Source: Erythrobacter sanguineus
GTDB taxonomy: Bacteria > Pseudomonadota > Alphaproteobacteria > Sphingomonadales > Sphingomonadaceae
Direction: 5' to 3'
Assembly (NCBI RefSeq): GCF_900143235.1
Contig: NZ_FRDF01000008.1
Coordinates: forward strand, 100,570 to 164,569
DNA: 64,000 nt
Each line of letters starts with the position of its first letter. Position 1 is the stretch's first letter. Below the pieces are notes generated by a model, which was not told where the DNA came from, made no database searches, and worked only from the letters and a program-made list of their open reading frames with translations. Shown here piece by piece: positions 59,694 through 64,000 of this stretch. The position numbers and the translations under genes are program-made.

Positions 59694-60584
59694 ATGGCTG
59701 ACATAAACGAAACCTTTGCCGACCGACTCATGGGGCTCACCTTGCCCGGACGCAGCGCACGGGGGCGCGTCGTCAGGCTTGAGAACGTGCTTGAGGAAGT
59801 CCTTTCGGCGCACGATTATCCCGCGCCTATCGCTCACCTGCTAGGCGAGGCCCTGGTGCTGGGCGCGTTGATGGGCGGGCTGCTGAAGGGGGAGCAGGCG
59901 CAGATGACCATGCAGGCCCAGACCAGTGGCGGGATCGTCAACCTGCTGGTCTGCGATTATCGCGCTGGTGCGGTGCGCGGCTATGCCGATTTCGACGGCG
60001 AGCGGCTCGCTTCACTCGGCGCCAATCCGTCGCTCAAGGCATTATTCGGGGAAGGGTATCTCGCGATCACCTTCGAAACCGAAGGCCGCCAGCGTTATCA
60101 GGGTATTGTTCCGCTCGAGGGAGATTGCCTTGCAGAAGCCTGCGAGACTTACTTCAGCCAGTCTGAGCAGATACCCACACTGATCAGAGTAGCGAGCCGC
60201 GCGGGGGCCAAGGGCCACGCGGCTGCCGGACTATTGGTGCAACATCTCGCCGATGGCGAGGAAGGTCGCGAACGGCTCCATGTGCGAATGGATCATCCCG
60301 ACTGGGAACACGTCGCAATCATGGCTGGTTCGATCAGTCACGAGGAGTTGCTCGACCCGGCATTGTCGCTCGAAGCAATAGCCTGGCGCCTGTTCCACGA
60401 AGAGGACGAGGTGCGCGTGCAGGCAGGTGCCGTACTAACCCGTGGTTGCCGATGCAGCGCCGAGCATTACACTTCGATTATCGGGCGCTTCCCGCCAGAT
60501 GAACAGCAGGCAATGCGCAACCCTGATGGCATAATCGTGGTCGACTGCGCCTTCTGTTCGCGGCTGTTTGAGTTGGCCGTTTAG
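59694..60584 (+). CDS. hslO: Redox-regulated chaperone Hsp33
   Basis: Hsp33 is activated by oxidative unfolding when its four-Cys zinc centre is oxidised, and protects proteins from aggregation. The 296-residue protein has the N-terminal domain typical of the family (LLGEALVLGALMGGLLKGEQ) and the C-terminal zinc motif: the CXC pair in RGCRCSAEHY and the CXXC pair in DCAFCSRLFE, near the end as expected. The ATG at 59694 follows argF by 66 bp. Confidence 0.94.
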   Translation: MADINETFADRLMGLTLPGRSARGRVVRLENVLEEVLSAHDYPAPIAHLLGEALVLGALMGGLLKGEQAQMTMQAQTSGGIVNLLVCDYRAGAVRGYADFDGERLASLGANPSLKALFGEGYLAITFETEGRQRYQGIVPLEGDCLAEACETYFSQSEQIPTLIRVASRAGAKGHAAAGLLVQHLADGEEGRERLHVRMDHPDWEHVAIMAGSISHEELLDPALSLEAIAWRLFHEEDEVRVQAGAVLTRGCRCSAEHYTSIIGRFPPDEQQAMRNPDGIIVVDCAFCSRLFELAV

Positions 60585-60658
60585 AAGCTGGTCGAAAACA
60601 TCGGCCTGTGCAGCAGCACTGTGCCAAATTTTCCAAGCCAACCCGCAAAAATGCGGGC

Positions 60659-61090
60659 ATGAAGGTATTCGCTATGCAGGCTTCTATCAGCCATTTCCGG
60701 ACGATCAGCTTGTGCTTACTGCTGGCTGCAGGCTTCACATGGCTTGCAGTTCCGGGCCTTGCGCAAGGCGCCGGGCTCGCGATGCTGGGTACCTTGGCCA
60801 AAGGCGAGTGGACGATCAAGTATCGCGACGGCTCGCCTGATCGCAAGATCTGCGTGCGCTCGGGGCAGGAACTGATCCAGATCAAGCACGACGAGACCGG
60901 ATGCAGCCAGTTCATTGTCGAAGACGGCGTATCCAGAGTATCGGTGCAATATACCTGTCCGGGCAATGGATACGGAAGAACCAGCATTCGCCGTGAAACG
61001 GCGGCGCTGGTGCAACTGGAAACGCAGGGCATCCATGCCGGACTACCCTTCCAGTTTCAGGCAGAGGCGCGTCGCACCGGTTCGTGTTGA
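60659..61090 (+). CDS. Secreted DUF3617-like protein
   Basis: From the ATG at 60659 the protein has 143 residues with a signal peptide (SLCLLLAAGFTWLAVPGLAQG). The mature part has GEWTIKYRDGSPDRKICVRS and CGYRTTVRRE-like sequence (GYGRTSIRRETAALVQLETQ), resembling DUF3617, a family of small exported proteins. Paired Cys residues (ICVRS, GCSQF, YTCPG) suggest disulfides. Function is unknown. It lies between hslO and queC without clear operon structure. Confidence 0.65.
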   Translation: MKVFAMQASISHFRTISLCLLLAAGFTWLAVPGLAQGAGLAMLGTLAKGEWTIKYRDGSPDRKICVRSGQELIQIKHDETGCSQFIVEDGVSRVSVQYTCPGNGYGRTSIRRETAALVQLETQGIHAGLPFQFQAEARRTGSC

Positions 61091-61134
61091 TGGCTGATGA
61101 TTGCCTTTGGCTGCGGTCGTGATAGGGGCGCGCC

Positions 61135-61833
61135 ATGAACGCCGCTTACCCTCTCTCGCCAGCGCCGATCGCAGTCGTGCTGCTTTCGGGCGGCCTTGAT
61201 TCAATGGTCACGGCCGCCCTGGCCAAGGAACAGGGTTTCGCGGTCCATGCCTTGAGCGTGGACTATGGGCAACGGCACCGGCTCGAACTGGAATCTGCAA
61301 GGCGAATCGCAAAACAGTTGGACGTTGCCAACCACACCGAGATCAAGCTTGATCTGAGAGCGTTTGGCGGTTCTGCGCTTACCGATGCGATCGATGTTCC
61401 GAAGGACGGCTTAGGCGAGAACATTCCGATAACCTATGTCCCGGCACGCAATCTCGTGTTTCTCGCGCTGACGACAGCGTGCGCGGAAGCGGCTGGCGCG
61501 CACGATGTGTTCATCGGCGTGAATGCACTCGATTATTCGGGCTATCCCGATTGCCGGCCGGAATTCATTGCGAGCTTTGCCGAGACGGCGCGGCTCGGCA
61601 CCAAGGCAGGGGTTGAGGGCGCACCATTCACGATCCATGCGCCTCTTCAGCACATGACCAAGGCCGATATTGCCTGCGAATGTGCCCGGCTTGAGCTTGA
61701 TCCGGTGTGGAGCTGGTCGTGCTACGACCCCACACCTGAAGGTATGGCCTGCGGCCTGTGCGATTCATGTCGCTTGCGGAAAAAGGGTTTTGCTGAAGCA
61801 GGCATAATCGATAGCACCAGATACAATGCCTAG
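61135..61833 (+). CDS. queC: 7-cyano-7-deazaguanine synthase
   Basis: QueC converts 7-carboxy-7-deazaguanine to preQ0, an intermediate of queuosine synthesis. The 232-residue protein has the ATP-pyrophosphatase loop VVLLSGGLDSMVTAALA and the zinc-binding Cys cluster near the end, SCYDP followed by ACGLCDSCRLRKKGF. The middle has YVPARNLVFLALTTACAEAA, typical for QueC. gluQRS, which uses tRNA carrying queuosine, is at 15.8 kb. Confidence 0.95.
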   Translation: MNAAYPLSPAPIAVVLLSGGLDSMVTAALAKEQGFAVHALSVDYGQRHRLELESARRIAKQLDVANHTEIKLDLRAFGGSALTDAIDVPKDGLGENIPITYVPARNLVFLALTTACAEAAGAHDVFIGVNALDYSGYPDCRPEFIASFAETARLGTKAGVEGAPFTIHAPLQHMTKADIACECARLELDPVWSWSCYDPTPEGMACGLCDSCRLRKKGFAEAGIIDSTRYNA

Positions 61834-61836
61834 AAC

Positions 61837-63525
61837 ATGGCGCCGCACCTGCGGACCGCTAGCACACGAAACAGGGGATCATTCTTGAACGAGGAAGCAG
61901 GCACGGCCGTGAGCCGCGAGGACGCGCCAGTACCTGCCTATAGCTGGTACGCTCTCAGCGTTCTGGTGCTGGTTTATGTGCTGAATTTCATTGATCGCCA
62001 GATCCTCTCGATCCTGGCGAATGACATCAAGGCCGATCTTGGCGTCGATGATGCCTATCTCGGGTTCCTCTATGGTACCGCCTTCGCGATTTTCTACGCC
62101 TTGTTCGGCATTCCGCTCGGGCGTCTGGCGGACAGCTGGAAACGCGTGCGATTGATGACCCTCGGGCTGGCTCTTTGGTCGGCCATGACCGCATTCTCCG
62201 GCTTTGCGCGCGACGCCGGAACTCTTTCCGTGGCCCGGATCGGTGTCGGGGTAGGCGAAGCCACGGCGAGCCCCTCTGCCTATTCTCTGATTTCCGACTG
62301 GTTTCCGGCAAGGCTACGGGCAACAGCCCTCGCCATCTACAGTTCCGGCCTCTACATCGGCGGCGGAGTTTCTTTAGCGATTGGCGGCGTCATAGTTGAC
62401 GGCTGGAAGAAGCTTTTCCCGGCAGGCGATCCGATGTTCGGGCTCGTAGGATGGCAGGCGGCCTTCATCGCTGTTGGATTGCCGGGGCTGCTGCTGGCTG
62501 TTTGGGTCGCAACACTCCGGGAGCCTGTGCGTGGGGCGATCGATGGGCTCACGACACCCGAAGATCCGCATCCGTTCCGCGGTTTTGTCCAGGAACTGTA
62601 CACGATCATTCCGGGCTTCACCTTCTTCGGAGCCGCCGCACGGGGTTGGAAAAGCCTTCTGCTCAATGTCGTTGTGCTGTGTGGGGCGCTGTTCGCAGCG
62701 CATCTCATCACCGAGCTGCTTGCGTCTGGTGAAGGGGTGATTGTCGCCGGGATTGGAAGCTCACTCGGCGTAGCCTTGATCCCGATTACAGACCAGTGGC
62801 TATTGCTCGCAGTTGGCTATTATGCGGTTTTCTGCTGGGCTAGCGCACTTCGCGTGCGTGATTATCCGACGTTTGCGCTCACTTGGGGCTCCCCAGCCTT
62901 CCTGTGCACAATTCTAGGATATGGAACGGTGGCATTTATGGCCTATTCGGCCTCCTATTGGGGTGCCCCCTATGCCGAACGGACGTTCGCGGCGATTTCC
63001 AAATCCGAACTTGGGTTCTTTCTGGGTGGAGGTGGCGCCGTGGGGGGCTTTCTTGGCGTGATCCTCGGCGGTCGCATGGCGGACACGCTTTTGCAGCGCA
63101 CACCTTCCGGCCGTGTCTGGGTGATCTTATTCGGCTTGTTGAGTCCGATACCCCTTGCTGTTCTTCAATATACGACATCCAGCTGGACGCTGTTTATCCT
63201 TTTGAACGTAGTCGTTGGCGCTCTTGCCGCTTCTGCTCTCGGTGCCGCGGCCGCAACCAGCCAGTCTCTTGTCCTGCCAAGAATGAGGGGGACGGCTACG
63301 GCAACCTTCTTTCTGGCCACTACGCTGGTGGGACTGGCTCTCGGGCCATATCTCGCAGGGTATGTCTCGGCGAGGAACGATGGCGATCTGTCGAAGGGCG
63401 TGCTGACAACCCTGTGGATCACACCTATCGGTTTCGCTCTTCTGCTGGCTGCGATCAGGCTGGTTCCGAAGGCGGCGGCAACCATAGTAGAGCGGGCACG
63501 AGCGGCGGGAGAAGAGATCGGCTAA
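61837..63525 (+). CDS. Major facilitator superfamily transporter, spinster-like
   Basis: A 562-residue MFS permease of the spinster-like group common in Sphingomonads. Early helices show LVLVYVLNFIDRQILSILAN and the conserved loop FALFGIPLGRLADSWKR-type motif (YALFGIPLGRLADSWKRVRL). Later come GVGVGEATASPSAYSLISDW and C-terminal helices. It is longer than typical 12-helix members because of extra hydrophobic segments around residues 270-345, so 14 helices are likely. The ATG at 61837 is 3 bp after queC; a TTG at 61885 is possible. The substrate is unknown. Confidence 0.85.
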   Translation: MAPHLRTASTRNRGSFLNEEAGTAVSREDAPVPAYSWYALSVLVLVYVLNFIDRQILSILANDIKADLGVDDAYLGFLYGTAFAIFYALFGIPLGRLADSWKRVRLMTLGLALWSAMTAFSGFARDAGTLSVARIGVGVGEATASPSAYSLISDWFPARLRATALAIYSSGLYIGGGVSLAIGGVIVDGWKKLFPAGDPMFGLVGWQAAFIAVGLPGLLLAVWVATLREPVRGAIDGLTTPEDPHPFRGFVQELYTIIPGFTFFGAAARGWKSLLLNVVVLCGALFAAHLITELLASGEGVIVAGIGSSLGVALIPITDQWLLLAVGYYAVFCWASALRVRDYPTFALTWGSPAFLCTILGYGTVAFMAYSASYWGAPYAERTFAAISKSELGFFLGGGGAVGGFLGVILGGRMADTLLQRTPSGRVWVILFGLLSPIPLAVLQYTTSSWTLFILLNVVVGALAASALGAAAATSQSLVLPRMRGTATATFFLATTLVGLALGPYLAGYVSARNDGDLSKGVLTTLWITPIGFALLLAAIRLVPKAAATIVERARAAGEEIG

Positions 63526-63644
63526 GCTGTCGAGGGGGCCCATCCATCGTCTGGCGTGAGCATCCGTCCGGGGGCGTCGGTTGCCATATAAGAGGTCAGT
63601 TGATCCGACGGCCGCAGGTCGGCCGCTATTTCATTTGGGCTGCC

Positions 63645-63680
63645 CTGTTACCTGAGAGTTGGACCGTTCGCAGGTAGCAG
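63645..63680. other. Stable hairpin in the gap between the MFS and IS66 genes
   Basis: The 195 bp between the MFS stop and the IS66 end hold no gene. They contain a 10-bp stem ctgttacctg/caggtagcag (one G-T pair) with a 16-base loop. This resembles the start of a structured RNA but no class was identified with confidence. Confidence 0.4.
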
Positions 63681-63720
63681 CTGCGGGCCTAGGTTTCCGC
63701 TACTTGGCAACGAGTTATGG

Positions 63721-64000
63721 GTAAGCGGTGTTTTCAAGCCACGTGGGCGTGCGGCAGGAGCTCGTCGACGCGCGATACTGGGTGGCCATTGGCGAGGCTG
63801 GTGAGCGTTGCGGTCAGCCAGGTATGCGGGTTGATGCCGTTGAGTTTGCAGTTCTCGATGAGCGTGGCGATCACCGCCCAGTTGTCGCCGCCCTCGTCGG
63901 AGCCTGCGAACAGGGCATTCTTGCGGTTCAGGGCAAGCGGCCGGATGGCGCGCTCGACGGCGTTGTTGTCGAGATCGATGCGGCCATCGTCGAGGAAGCG
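63721..64000 (-). mobile_element. IS66 family element, one end (continues past right edge)
   Basis: gtaagcggtgtttt at 63721 matches the GTAAGCG-type terminal inverted repeat of IS66 elements and lies 13 bp outside the transposase stop codon. The element extends beyond the window, so the other end and the target duplication cannot be seen. Confidence 0.65.
63734..64000 (-). CDS. IS66 family transposase, C-terminal part
   Basis: The minus strand encodes 88 residues of an IS66 transposase C-terminus: RFLDDGRIDLDNNAVERAIR, then KNALFAGSDEGGDNWAVIAT and LIENCKLNGINPHTWLTATL, ending DELLPHAHVA. NNAVERAIRP is the IS66 signature, around the last acidic residue of the DDE site. The upstream part of the gene lies outside the window. 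No frameshift was seen in the visible part, so the element may be complete. Confidence 0.9.
   Translation of the reverse strand, partial: RFLDDGRIDLDNNAVERAIRPLALNRKNALFAGSDEGGDNWAVIATLIENCKLNGINPHTWLTATLTSLANGHPVSRVDELLPHAHVA

Overview
The window is chromosomal DNA from an alphaproteobacterium, most likely a member of the Sphingomonadales close to the Erythrobacteraceae (inference). The pointers are high GC, CtrA with a promoter carrying GANTC and TTAA sites, exosortase-A-associated polysaccharide genes, rpmI-rplT and pheST with the protein style of this order, and a light-harvesting gene pair. No tRNA or rRNA gene was recognised.

Most of the window is housekeeping. Positions 1-8.4 kb: hisS (partial), ppa, lptB-rpoN, ctrA, an MscS channel, trmB and a lipoprotein-like DUF917 protein. 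8.4-23.4 kb: maeB, mutS, a 3-hydroxyacyl-CoA dehydrogenase, a cobalamin adenosyltransferase, gluQRS, an HNH nuclease, a thiolase and MaoC pair, and a divergent pair for exosortase-A-type polysaccharide (ligase and glycosyltransferase). 23.6-35.4 kb: gltB-gltD (glutamate synthase), a phosphotransferase with a carotenoid-hydratase/AttH-like partner, a PAP2/Aur1-like membrane enzyme, prs and a histidinol-phosphatase-like gene.

From about 35.4 to 40.3 kb lies an accessory islet between hisN and rpmI. It holds an IS110 transposase remnant, a decayed pucC/lhaA assembly-factor gene, an intact pair of short genes on the minus strand that read as pucB and pucA (LH2 beta and alpha antenna polypeptides), an IS1182-type transposase fragment, a DUF2853 gene, a DUF1963 fragment, and a GIY-YIG nuclease remnant framed by an inverted 27-bp repeat. 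The PucA sequence has Phe-Phe at the two positions that are Tyr-Trp or Tyr-Tyr in B850 complexes, which predicts a blue-shifted antenna. PucB lacks the conserved His near the B800 site. This is the most notable content of the window.

From 40.6 to 64 kb: rpmI-rplT, two paralogous AraC-type regulators (one broken by an internal deletion) around a CsgG-like secreted protein, pheS-pheT, prfC, a hydrolase and a flavin-oxidase-like gene, a sigma54-controlled glnB-amtB operon (with rpoN itself at 2.6 kb), a GMC oxidoreductase, a sterol-desaturase-like membrane enzyme, a double cold-shock-domain protein, argD-argF-hslO, queC, an MFS transporter, and the end of an IS66 transposase that runs off the right edge. 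Two related families of GC-rich intergenic repeats recur between housekeeping genes.
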